Origin: Parachlorella kessleri
Taxonomy: Eukaryota > Chlorophyta > Trebouxiophyceae > Chlorellales > Chlorellaceae
Assembly (NCBI GenBank): GCA_001598975.1
Contig: BBXU01000220.1
Span: forward strand, 62,001 to 126,000
Length of the DNA: 64,000 bases
Reading direction: 5' to 3'
The position numbers and the translations under genes were made by a program. Positions within the stretch are counted from its first letter, which is position 1. Every line of letters starts with the position of its first letter. The notes below the pieces were generated by a model that made no database searches, was not told the DNA's origin, and was given only the letters and a program-made list of their open reading frames with translations. Shown here one piece after another: positions 30,886 through 43,096 of this stretch.

Positions 30886-33800
30886 TCAGAAGTCCTCATC
30901 AAAAGCGAGAGTGTAGCTGTTTGCCTCCACCTGTTTCAGTACGCCCGCCATGGACATGTTGGCGTCCTTGCTCTGCAGCGACTGCAGCTTGCTGCCCTTG
31001 CCCCTGCAGCGTGCGCAGCAGGGAAGGAGGCACCATGACGGCAGTGATGGACACAGTGGACGCTTTGAGGGGGTCCCGTTGCTCCCTTTGAGCTTGTGCG
31101 TGTGTGAGCAACGCCAACACATATGATGTGGCAGGCCTCCAGGTCTCCCCAGCCACGGACCTAAGCATGATCACTTAGCATTGGCATGCATTTCCTGAAG
31201 GCAGCAGGCTTCAGTGATACGGCCGGCATTTGCCGGGTGCGGTGATACGGAGAGCATGCAGGCACTTCACTCACTGCAGCGCGATGGTCTCCAGCCAACC
31301 AAACGGGTTGGCTGCCTTGAACAGCTTTTCATGACCCAGCGTGGTCGCAAGCTGGTCCGCCACGAACTCAATGTACTGCACCCAGCACAGCATAACGCAA
31401 GCCATGCCGCCCTTATCCTATGTGTCGTCTCCAAAGTGGGCAGCAGTGCAGGGGTAAGGTTGGACCTTACCACCACAGGCTTGCACCTGCTCCATTCGTT
31501 GGCTTGGGTAGTGTCAGCCTTTGACACATAGTTTCAAGCATAGAACGCGTCCCACAGCACACCCACCATATCCATGTCGTCCTTTCTGAGTCCCACTGCT
31601 TCCGTGTTGATGCCCTCCGGGCCAGCAAAGTCCTTTGCGACCGCCACCGCCTGCGGGCAGCGCAGTTTGAAGCACAGGAGATGACAAAGCTCGACAGGGC
31701 AGCACCGGAAGTCCCCGGAGCTGCCGTGGCAGCAAACTGCTCCAAGGTATGCAGCCCCAGGCAGGGCGCATGGAGTCTGGCGCCCGTGGCGTTCATGGGG
31801 ACGCATTCGCTGCTTAACACCCAAGCCTGACCTGCTTGGCTTGCCACTCTGGTAGCAGTAATTGGCTGTACCATGCTTAACCAGATGTGCCAGGCTGTAT
31901 TTAGCCAGCCAGCCAGTCAGGACCCGGCCCTACACTCAGGGCCTATGCACCATCCTTGCTCCGCACTGCCCTGCTGCTCTCTTTGAATTGCAGCATAATG
32001 CTGTGCTCTGCGCTGTCCTACAGTTGCACAGCTCCTGGCAGCCGTGGATGGAATCTCACCTCTTCCAGGATCTCCCTGAGCCTCTCTTGGGACAGCCTGT
32101 TCTTCAGCTCCCTGCGAGGTAGGCCTTCCTGGCGCCTTCAACAACCTTGCCTGTTTGCAGTACTGGTGACCATGACTAAAAGCCACAAAAGTGTCTAAAG
32201 AGACCAGGCAGGAGCCCAACGCTGCTGATCTGCCCATCCGGAAGTTGTGGCCTGCCAGCCGCTGACGCACGCAACAAGGGGGCGACTGAGCTTACAAGTA
32301 GATGGTGCCCGCAAACTCCACATTGATGCCCTCATCACGACTAATCATGTCGTTGGTGAAGCTGAGCCCTGGCAGCAGCTCCTGCCTCTTCATAGCAAAG
32401 AAGCAGACAAAGCTGCAAACAACAAAATCCATGCAGCCGTGACTTGGCGTTGCTCTCCTTCGTAACATGCCAAGGCGCAACCTGCAAATTCTCTTGTAGA
32501 GGAGGAGTCGCACCATGCGTCAGTAAGACCCGGTGACTGCATCGTGTCAATTGGTGCTGGGAGCCGTACTGCCTCTGATGTCCACGCCCAAACGTCATGA
32601 GATATACACAGCATGGACACACAGCAAGGGCGGCACCGTAGCAGCCTACCACGCCAGGCTGGGGCCCCCACCTGGTGCAGCTGAAAGTGGACTCAACTGC
32701 TGCCAGCGCCACCAGCCTCTCCCCAAAGGGCCGGTCACTGCACGCACAGGAACAGGGCTGTGAGGCTAAGGGTTCAAGCAGCAGGCTGCACACACAGGGC
32801 AGTCCCTTGCAGATAGTTACTCAGACAGTCCCAGAAGCAGCAACACTAGGGACGCCCTTCTACCAGCTGCACCCCCGGTGCGGCAGCACGTAAGCCCGAC
32901 TCCCCTTATCGGTGCAAAGGTAACATCCTTATCACTTACCTTGCCTCCTGACCTGATTACTCAGGCCCACCCGGCCCGCCAGCCAGCACGTAGTCCACCC
33001 CTCTCGTCAGCGCATGTCCGTACATCACGTAGTAACTACCATTCCCCTAACATTTTTGTCGCAGCAGGCGCACCTGAGCAGCCAGCACTTGGCCCACTCC
33101 ACCTTGCGCTGCATCAGCGGGTTGGCGCGCATCTTCCTGAACAGGGCCGCCTGCTGCTGCTCCTCAGGCATCAGCACTGACAGCAGCCCCCCCAAGGCCT
33201 CGGAGTGGATGTTCTGCTTGAACGCCTGGAAGCTGTAGAAGGCTCGTGCCTGCAGAGGGCGAGGAAATGCCGGGTGGTGTTCCTTTTGTCAGACGACCAT
33301 CCACCCTGGCGCAAACAGGGCCAACACATTCTACATGTGAAGCAACTGGAGGGCACCAACACAGCTTGAGCAAAACAGCTCACCAGCCAGCCTGCAGGAG
33401 CAGCAGGACCTTGGTGGGCCGCGCAGAGCGTGCATAGGCGCCTTCCACAACAGCCAGCTTAGCCGTGGGAGGCATGGTACCCACCTCGGGCTGTTCAACG
33501 TCCACAAGGAAGCGCAGCACCAGGTTTTCCAAGAGCAGGCTGTCAGCAGTCAACAAAAAGGCCAGGCAAGAGCTCAGCGTGGCACGCTGGGCCTCACTTA
33601 GTGAGTGCCAGTCGGCTGGGTCCCTGCTCAGGTCCACGTCCTCGGCTGCAGGGACGAGGTTAGCATCATGATGTCGGTAAGTGGCGAGGTTAGGTAGGTT
33701 GTGGCAGGCTGAACGGGTGCTGGTGGTGGCTAGATGGTCCTTCCTGGGCAGGTGGAGGCAGGTCAGGCTTGGAAACAGCCTGATCAGCGCTTCAGAACGC

Positions 33801-34058
33801 TATCAAAGAATCTTTTAATCCCCGACGACTGGCCAAGCTGTGGCAGGCTGCGGCAGCCCACTGCAGCGACCGAGAGCTGTACCATTCTGCCTGACCTGTC
33901 CAGAAAGTGGTCTCCGTCTTCTTAAAGTCGCGCCACACAGAGTCGTATTTGACAGGGAACATGCAATAGCGATCAGGGTTCTCCTGCAGGATGCTCTCTG
34001 ACGCATCATCAGGGTTAAGGCCCTGCAGACGCCCCTTGTACTCAGCAACGGAGGCCAT
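30886..34058 (-). CDS. Divergent ribonucleotide reductase small subunit (R2) lacking radical Tyr and two metal ligands
   Basis: Nine exons (33896-34058, 33485-33645, 33074-33249, 32672-32737, 32296-32412, 32060-32102, 31567-31650, 31275-31375, 30886-31003) sum to 342 residues. Family landmarks: ENPDRYCMFPVKYDSVW, FWTAEDVDLSRD, ADSLLLENLV, QNIHSEALGG, AAVEST, ISRDEGINVEF, YIEFVADQLATTLGH, and the tail NSYTLAFDEDF that would dock on the large subunit. Compared with mouse R2 numbering, Asp139, His173, Glu233 and Glu267 are present. Glu170 is Gln, the radical Tyr177 is Leu, and His270 is Asn. The NFFEKRVGEYQ segment that carries an electron-transfer Tyr is replaced by GKGSKLQSLQSKDANM. It therefore looks unable to hold the di-iron-tyrosyl cofactor, as in yeast Rnr4. 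The acceptor for 32060-32102 must be AAG, because the better CTCGCAG shifts the frame. Confidence 0.88.
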
Positions 34059-34684
34059 GTCAGGCTATTGTTTTACAGTCTGAAGGTAAGGGAAGGCCAC
34101 AGACACCAGCAATGAGGCCTCAGCGCCTCGTCGTTCGAAAGAGCTGCCTAGCGCGCTAAGCGGCACGTCATGGACAGCTCACCCCGCGTGGCGCCACTCG
34201 CAAGTGGCGGCTTCTTAGTCGTGGATCCCTTGAATCCATTGAATGTTAGGAATGTTAAGTTCTAGCCAAGATGCACATGATACAGGGTGCCCTTGAAAGG
34301 GTTTGAGGGGTGAGTAATTGTGCACAGTGGGGTTGCAAGGAACGGACGACTCAGGGCCGGACAACTAACCACCCAGCATACAGCCAGGCATACCAGCAGC
34401 AAGCTTGGTGTTTCTGTCATTGCGCAGCTCTCAATGAATTCCTCCCGCACCTGCCCGATGCAAGCTCAGGTGTGAGCGCAGTTACTAACCCGAGTAGGCA
34501 GCCACCACCTGTCACACCGTCCATCATGCATGTCTGTCCACCATTCATTCTCAAGCATTCTAGTAAGACTGCGCCCATTTTCTTCACAGGCTCACCACAT
34601 GCGCTACAAGACTTCCCATGCACTGCAGTCTCACAGGTCAACCCACGACACTGCCACAGCTGCTACCTGTCACACCTGCCTTGG
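34059..34684. other. Intergenic: R2 promoter and MTO1 3' region
   Basis: Tandem minus-strand genes flank this 626-base gap. No exon or regulatory motif recognised. Confidence 0.5.
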
Positions 34685-37600
34685 CTAGGTGCCACCAACC
34701 ACCACAGCCTCAGTAGACGGATTAGGCTGTACCTCCGCTCTGTCCTGCTGCTGCTTCTGCTGCTGCTGCTGCCGCGGCCGCCGCCGCTTCACGTGCTGTA
34801 GCAGCAGCAGGAGCGCAGCAGGCGTCACCCCGGCAATCCGCTGTGCTTGGGCTAGAGAGGCTGGCCGGACGGAGCTTAACTTCTCACGGTCTTCCGCAGA
34901 CATCTGTAACCCAGACAGGACTGCTACAGGTCGCTGGATTGGGAATCGACATATAGGCAAGGCTGCAAAAACCGATCAAGCAGTGCGGAATTGGTCACAT
35001 CAGATCCCATCTAACCCAATCAGCTGACCACCAACCAAACTAAGCAAGAGGGCTGCTCATCACTGACAAATGCCTTACAAGAGCAGAAAGGCGTGCGTGC
35101 AGCCCACACATAGGGATCCAGATGCTTCAAGGCTGCCATGTGGCCCGCCCATACAGCAACTAATGCCCGATTCAAGTGCAGAGTTTGTGAAGTACCCTGC
35201 AGCGTGCATTTGCACCTGAAGGATGGAGTAGTCCAGATCCGGGGGTATAAGCAGTGCCTCGTCTCTTTGCAGCTCTGCTACTTCAGCACGCTGCAAAAGG
35301 GCAGGATCCACTTATTAGTGGCTTGCAACAGGCACCAAATATCAACATTTGCCCTTGACACCGCCTAGCCCACTGAAGTAGTGAGACCATGACGTCTAGG
35401 TTGGGGCAGGTCGCACGAGGGTGTTGCCTTGACGCACCACATGCGCTCACGCAAGCACAGCCGCATGGAAATCGCGCCATTACAAAGACCAAGGGTACAC
35501 CAGCACAACCTGCTTGCGCATGTATGGCCTGTAGTGGCAATTGTAGGCAGCAGTCGCCAGGGCGCTCGCGGTGGGTAGCCACGCTGCATCCCCCGGCGCG
35601 CTCCCTGCCTGGGGAGTGCCTGCCTCCCCTGCCACCGCCTCCGCCACCGCTGGATCAGAGCCCCTCCCCTCATCAGCCTGCGCCTGCACTGTGATGGTGT
35701 CGGCAGCAGCCGCGCGCTGCAGCACGGCATGTGCCTCTGCCTCAGCCTGGGCCCCTTCCCAAGAGGCCTTCCCCAGAGAAATGCCTTTGCTGAGGTGGAC
35801 AAGGCGGGCCAGATGGAGGGCACCGGGCACGCCCTCCGCCGCTGCTGCCGCTGAAATGTGGGCGAGAGACGCTCCCGGCCGCGTCAGCATTTGTGCCGCT
35901 GAGCTCCACACCCCGTCCTGCGTGGGACAGGAAGCACGCTACGCCACCATTGCACAGTCCTGCTGACGTTGCCACTGCGCAGTAGCTGTATCCCTAATAA
36001 ATGCGTATAACGAGGCGGCCCAATGCATGGAGACCATGAACACCTTAGGAACAACCGAAGGCGGACAATGTAAAACACCCTGGGAACAAGTACATATAGT
36101 GTACGAGCGGAGCAATGCGGCAGGGGAAGCCAAGTCCCACAAGCACCTGGACGGCTGCCTTCCTTCCCTGCACATAGTGATGTAGTTGAGAAGCACACCA
36201 GGCTGTTTGCAACCCACCCACCAGCCCTAGTCAGGCATTGTCTTGGGAAGGCAGGCTCTTAGATGCTCACTCCGGCGCTTGCTAACCTGAGAGACGTTAA
36301 GGCCGTGGCGAGCCCACGCACTGGATGAGAGGGTCACGCTGTCCAGCAGTGCCTCGGTGGCGCTGACGTCAGCCTGGCGCCGGCGGAAGGACCCAGCGCG
36401 CTCCTCACCTGCAGCAGCCAAATGGGGCTGGCTGACTCAGCGGCGCACAGCAGGCGCAGCAGTAGCCGGCAAGTTGCTTGCTGTCCATCCCAGGGCCCGT
36501 CTGGCCTCTGATCAGAATCGGGATCAAAGGCGTGCAGGCGGGCTGAGGATGGCATGCCTACATGTCATTAGGCTTGGAGCGATGTAAGACCGGGGCATGT
36601 ACCCGCAGACCGATCACAGCTACGGCCATGCAGCCACCAACTCCTAATTTATAACACCACTGCAACATGGCCTGCACTTGTTCAGCTTGACGGTACACAC
36701 ATTGGTCTGTCAGGCTTCCTGCCTGAACCCTTCACTGGTCCAGGCACTGGTCCAGGCATGACATTCCCTTCCTACAGTGCCACCCTAGCCACAACCCCTC
36801 GACTGGGCCCGTCACAGAGCCCACCATGACACGCTGCAGTGAGCGCATTGCGCCCCCGTTGTCACACTCCAAAACCTCCAGAGTCTACAAGGTCCTCACC
36901 TACAAGCCCCAGCGCCAGGCCCTTCTCAGTCAGCCGCGCATCTGCGTTGTCGGGCCTTAGCACCAGGCGGAACTCGGCTCGCGCACTAAGCATGCGGTAG
37001 GGCTCAGAGGTGCCACGGCCCACCAGGTCGTCAATGAGAACCCCCATGTAGCCGTCAGCGCGGGACAGCACCAGCGGATCGTCTGCACCGGCAATACACG
37101 GGACTACTTAGTGGCCACTGTCTAGCCATGACTACTGATCATGGGCAAAATTTGGTGCATGACATGCACACCTCCTCAAGCCACATTACCACAACAGCAC
37201 CATAGAAAGCAAATAGCAGGGTGCCCTTGCAACTCCTGCATGGCACGCATTCCGCCAGCGCACGTGGCGAGTACTCAATGGCCTACCCAGGTTGGTTCGC
37301 AGCCTGGCAGTGCCTCCTCACCTGGTGCTGCTGCATTGCAGCCGGCCAGCAGGCCCTGAGCTGCCGCCTCCTCATACCCAGTGGTGCCGTTGATCTGGCC
37401 GGCCAGGAACAGCCCCGCCACTCTCCGAGTCTGGAAACAGAACAGTGGAAGGGCAGACTGGCTGGGTGGTGTGGCTCAGGAGGTTGTGTTGTGTTGTGAT
37501 GTGGGCTGGTGGGCTATGCCTTGCAGGCAGGGGCAGGCCAAATCCATCACCAGCCAGCCCTGCGTAGCCAGAGCTGTCAAGTCGCAAGGTCGCAGCTGTC

Positions 37601-40600
37601 AAGACAGGTTGCTCGCAGCACGGCTCATGAGTGCCATGCTTCCATGCTACTCCAACATTACCTGCTAACACAAAGTCCTCCTACGAAACAAGTTGCAGCC
37701 CAACAACCGGTGACAGACCTCGAGAGTGGGCAGCAGCTCCCTGGGGTCCACATAATCATACTCGACCGCGTACGCTGGCACCAGCATGCGTGCCTGCTCC
37801 AAGCCTGCAGTCAGTCACATGCGGTATAATCACAGAAACCACATCAGCTAGCTGGTGCGGCAACCGGCACAAACTCACTAATTGGCTTATCCAGGCTCGC
37901 ATGGGTGGCACGCGGATGACATCGGCCCACAGGTGACAATCTGACGGCTTACACACTGCAGTGGGCACCAACACAAGCATCCACCCCTGCACAGCAGAGC
38001 CCTCAGGACGCCTCCCTTCGGGCGCATTGCGCGGCATTGACATAGCCAGGACCTGGAATCGTCTGCAGCAGGCGCATCTGATCCTCCGGCTCCATGGAGT
38101 TGCTGATGCCGTTGGGGTAGATCACATCTGTTTCCAGGCCCTCAGGCTCCAGCCAGACATGGTGGCTGCGCCCCGGGAAGCGCCTGCAATACGGCAGGAC
38201 AACCCAAACACTGCCAACTGCCACTTGCCCCCTCACTGTCGCTGCTTTGTCTTGAGTGGGCATTGTGCACATCCCTATTTGCAGTCCTCCACTAACACAT
38301 GTGCCATGTGCATGGAAGATGCGCAGGTCACCACCGCACGGCTAGTATGAGTGGGCGGCAAGGCATGCTACACATTCAGCCCTGCCGCTGGCAGGGTATT
38401 CACACAGTCATGTGGAGTGAAACAGGCTGTGGCAAGCTAATGCTGACTGTGGCAAAAATTGTTCCAGAGCCCCTCCCTTTGCTTCTCAATGTTGCACATT
38501 GGAAGCTGCATAGCTTCCACGCACCTGAACTTCGTTTCTAGGGAGGGACAGTAGCGTGGCTCCACGCAGCCGCCCTGCGGGGGCATGAGCGGGCAGGCAA
38601 TGGCACGTGCGAAAGGGGGGCACCATAAGCCAAGACTGTGCACCTGGACTGACACAGGCACCCAACAAGGCAACTATATTAGGTCCTTGCTTATGGGTGC
38701 CAATGGCGGAGCTCCGCTAGGCCAATAAATAAGGGAAGTAAACATGCGATTAGCGGGCCATGGAGACCACCACGGCACACTGCTGATGCTGGTGTCATGC
38801 ATGTAGAGGCGAAGCAGAAAATGGGGTTGGGTAGGTGGGAAAATTGCAAATATGGTTCAGCTGCATCCCAGGACGGGTGCATACGGGCTTGCCCACTAAT
38901 CTCCCAACACCCAGTGAGGCAAAGTGCCCTGCCGCGCAGCCCACCTTGCCTAAATGGCAGTGGTCATGCACACTGCAAAGTGGGTCCCTGCTCTGAGGTT
39001 AAGTATGTATCCCAGGCAACCCTTCCCCCAGGACACCATCAACAAGCGCCAGGAGCCACCCCGGACTCACCTCAGCAGCGGTCATGCCACTCTCAAAGCG
39101 TGCCCCCCGGCCAGCTGATGTGCACTCATGCACCCAGGCCTCCGTTGCCGGCGTGGTCCGCGTCTGGTAGCAGGGAACTTGCTGAGCAGGCGGCTGCCAG
39201 CTGTCCTGTAGATTTTAAAAATTATAGCCAATGACATGAGGCCGCCTCGTACTGGAAGCGGGCATTCATTGAGCGATCCTTTTCCAATACATAAGCACAA
39301 CATCAAGACCCAGTGGGCCTGCTCGGAGGCGAGCGGAGCAATAGAGTATGACTGCATCTACGCACCGTCGAGTTGGGTGTTTCCATCATCCTGTTACAAA
39401 AAGTGCCAACGCCCGTGCTCTGGATACCTAGAAGTACTTGTAGGACCGCCGCATTGGCATTAAGCAGCTACAAATCACGTGCCAGCCGAGAATATTCCCA
39501 TGCAGAATGCCCATTTTTGTCGCGATCTGGCATTCACAAGCAGCAGGTAAAGAATCAAGTGTCTGGGCAGCCAAGGAAACAACTGGGGCTGACCTGATCC
39601 AGGTTGATGAAGGAGAAGGGGATGGGAGGGTTATCTCCAGGCTGCGCCTCGCACACGCTGTAGTCGATGGTTCGGCCTGCGAAGCAAACCGCACCACAGC
39701 ATGGCACAGCAGTTCCGTTGCAGCAAGCAAGATGGCAAGGCCTATCCTGGCGGCAGGAGTGCCGCTAGGCCAAATCCGTGGGCTCGCAGTATCCGCCAGC
39801 CATCGCATCACTCATTCAGCTTCTACACCGTCCCCTCACATGGCACCAAGAGCTGTACCACGAACACACAAGCTGGGCGCTAGGCATGACAGCACCTTAC
39901 AACCTCACAGGCCAGCTAGAAGTGCTAGCCAGCTAGATGGAATAACATATACCCAGCTAGGTGGCCTGGCAGTCTCACCATCCAGCCGAGGTGGAGTGCC
40001 GGTCTTCAGCCTCCCCAGCCGGAACCCAACTTCTGAGAAGGTCTGTGATAACTGGGAAGCTGCCTTGGCTGCTGCCACATCTGCCTTGTCAGTCATCTCT
40101 GCTGCTTTGACGACTGACTCGCCGGCAGCAGCCTGCGCACGCAAGCGAACTGGGATGCTAAGCAAAATGACAAGTGCATCCAGCTCCTTTGTCGCCTTCG
40201 CTACAAGTGAAAGATTTCAAGTTTAATGACGGCCTTGATAATCGCGATTTGGTTCACATATTGATAGCAGCACGTTCAGCTGCCAGCAGATGCAAGCAGG
40301 ACCAGAGGAAGAACTTGGCGGACTGGAGTGCAGCCATCTAGCAGCAGAGGAACTCGCAGGGCCAAGACGCAGCCGCTCCATCGGGCGCAGCACATGCTGG
40401 ATGCCACGCCAGGCTGGCCAGCATACAACATAAGCCATCCCTCAGAGAGCTAGACAGCTACCCAGCGATAGCTACTGGCGCACCCTTGCAGAGGTCAGGC
40501 TGGCAATCCTGCCTGCAGGCCGGCTCTGGCTGCCCACATGGATCACACCCCGCAGGAAGGTCCCCGTGGTGATCACGACAGACCTGCACAGCACCGTGCA

Positions 40601-42748
40601 ACACAGCACATCAAGACAAGCGCCAGGCGCAGCAAGCAGCGCTCAGATGCCAGGGCAGCCCAACCATATGCATGTCGTGGTCTGCTCTTGGCTACTCAGC
40701 AAATGATGGGTCAACGCTTCCAATACAATTGCTGTCTACGAGCATTTACTCATTCAAACTATTGCCCTTGACATATTTAAAGCTTCATGTGCCTACTCTA
40801 ATCTAGTGTAATCTTACAAAGTCACCAGCACAATCGCATCGACGGCACACGCTCGCTGCTGCTATGAGAGGATTTTGCTTACCCAATTTACTCCCTAACA
40901 GCCGACCCCACCCTGGATCTACAACGCTGCTTTTTTTCCAGGACATGCCTGTTATCACAACCAGCATGATGGCTTTGCCACAAAGCACTCAATGCTAGTG
41001 GAGGGCACTAGTACCACAGCCTACGGGTCCCGCACCCTTGCGCGGCAGCCAGGGCCGTCCCACCTGCACCGCACGCGCTCCCCGGACGCCAGCACCACCC
41101 CAGCCACCTCCAATGGGGCGCTGCAGCGCTCCGTATGCTGCGCTCGCTGTGCGCCGCTTTGGAAGCTGCAATCTGGATCCAGCTTGCTGCTCAGACGCTC
41201 CATGCTGCTGCTGCTGCTGCTGCTGCTGGCCCCACCGCGCCGCTTAAGGATCAGGTCCACCACTGCGCCATCGTGGATTTCGAGATGTGGTATGCCGCCC
41301 ATGATGCCCTGCGTATGCATATGTCCTCATCTGGTGCCTGCAGCCCACCTTTTGGCCTGTCTTGCCCCATCACAAAACACTACGCTTGAACGCTTTACCA
41401 GTCATACTGGGCAATGATGAGGCTGGCACCCGGGCTGCAGAGCCAGCCTTCCACAGCGATACACAGCACAAATGGTACAGCAGGCAAGGCGGCATCCAGA
41501 CAAGCGGCGGGATAGACAACATGGTCCCTTAACGGGCATCGCTGGAGGTATGTCTGGTTCCGCAACAACAGCAGCCAAGGAGGCTCCTGCTCCAGCATGC
41601 AGCGCAGAGAGGAGTCATACCTGGATGTGGCGCTTGTATAGCAGCCTGTCCATCTGGGCACGCGGCCCACGCACGGCTGGCCCCTTGGACGCGTTCAGCA
41701 TGCGGAACTGGATGCCTGCCAGGTCAGCAACCCGGCCCTGCAGCCACACAGAGGCACCCGGGCGGCATTAGGGGCAAGGCAGAGGGTCCTGTCCTCAAGC
41801 ACTCCTGAGGTGACACAGTACAGGCGGTTGTGTTCCTGCCCGCTGAGATTAACCAGCCTGGCTCCCATAAGGCAGCCGTCAGGTGCCCCAGAATAACAAC
41901 GATCTCATTGTGCAGTGTCCAAAATGAAGAGCTCACCATAAGGCCGTCCAGGGCATCAACCTCCCTGACCAGCGTCCCCTTGGCCAGGCCCCCTATGCTG
42001 GGGTTGCAGCTCATCTCGCCGATGGACGCGGCAGGGGACGGAGTCACTAGTAGCGTCCGGGCTCCCCGACGTGCGGAGGCGGCGGCAGCCTCACACCCTG
42101 CACAAGCGCTTAGGTGTGTAGGGCGAGGGAGTGCCTGTCTAGGAAGGCTAGCAGGAGGCAACCGAGCACGTTTGGGATTCATCGGCAGCACAGGGGGAAA
42201 GGGAAGATAACAGTTGCGTCACGGGCATATTGCCATAAGGCAATGCCTACACACTGTCAGTAGGGTGGAGGTGCTTCATGACCCAAGCAGCAACAGTACT
42301 AAAGCAGCACCACTGAGGCAGCACAACACCACCCCACAACAACTGCATGCTCGTGACTAGGAGCAAAGGGGGCCTTGGAACTTGCCGGCATGGCCGCCGC
42401 CCACTACCACAACGTCTGCATCCAAGCAAGCCGAACGCCCAGCAATGGTCGACAGCCTCCGCCAGCCCCTCACTGCCCGCGACCGCCACATGGGGCTAAC
42501 GTTTCAGCAGAGCATCCTGCAACTGTGTGCCGGATTCCGGTGCCAAGAAAACGATGTCCAGGCTGGCAGGGCGGGAAGACGAGCTTGGGCGCGAGGTACA
42601 TGAGCAGGCTGAGTGGGCATATATATTCAAGCGTTAATGCAGAAGCGTCCTGCTGCCAGACATTGATGAAACCTGTCATCTGAGGACAGCCAAGAAGGCT
42701 CCTGCCCTGGAGTTTGTAAAGGTTTGCAGCACGGGTCCCAAGCCGCAT
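34685..42748 (-). CDS. MTO1: MTO1/MnmG tRNA uridine-5 carboxymethylaminomethyl-modification enzyme
   Basis: FAD/NADH enzyme that, with MSS1/MnmE, modifies the wobble uridine of organellar tRNAs. Eighteen exons (42673-42748, 42386-42415, 41937-42097, 41621-41737, 41064-41308, 40484-40583, 39979-40132, 39594-39676, 39071-39181, 38525-38574, 38053-38183, 37719-37804, 37322-37430, 36900-37082, 36287-36408, 35510-35917, 35216-35290, 34685-34903) sum to 819 residues. Start [16 protein letters not shown] is Arg-rich without acids, like an organelle presequence. Motifs: [17 protein letters not shown] (FAD), [46 protein letters not shown]...[42 protein letters not shown], and C-terminal [10 protein letters not shown]. 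The second intron has a GC donor (CCG|GCAAGT). It is longer than bacterial MnmG (about 630) because of a Ser-run insertion (exon 41064-41308) and an Ala-rich insertion of roughly 90 residues (exon 35510-35917). A Gln-rich tail follows the last conserved helix. Confidence 0.95.
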
Positions 42749-43096
42749 AACTTGTTTTAAACTTAAAACAAACATGCCCACGTCAGTCATAGTCACCCAT
42801 CACTTCACCGTCATCCACTGTCTAGCCTTGATAAGGTTCCACCCGCCAGCCCAGGTGCAATGCACAATGGCTGGCAAGGAAGTGCAGGCCTACAGCTACC
42901 ACACTGCCACATTTCTAGCCTCAAAATGCTGACCAGCATGTGGAGAGATTACATATGTTTATTCGTACACAGCTCCGAAATAAGACCCAAGTCCAGAAGG
43001 GCGTGACGACCATGTACCGTTTGCAGTTTTCATATCCAAGTTCAAGGTCAGCAGTCCTTCGTGGAACACCTGCATGCAACGCCTAGGCCGCCACCT
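42749..43096. other. Intergenic: MTO1 promoter side and methyltransferase 3' region
   Basis: No exon recognised. It contains a TTACA at 42950, listed as the methyltransferase polyadenylation signal. Confidence 0.5.
42950..42954 (-). terminator. Putative TGTAA polyadenylation signal of the methyltransferase gene
   Basis: TGTAA on the minus strand, about 145 bases beyond the stop codon. Confidence 0.35.
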
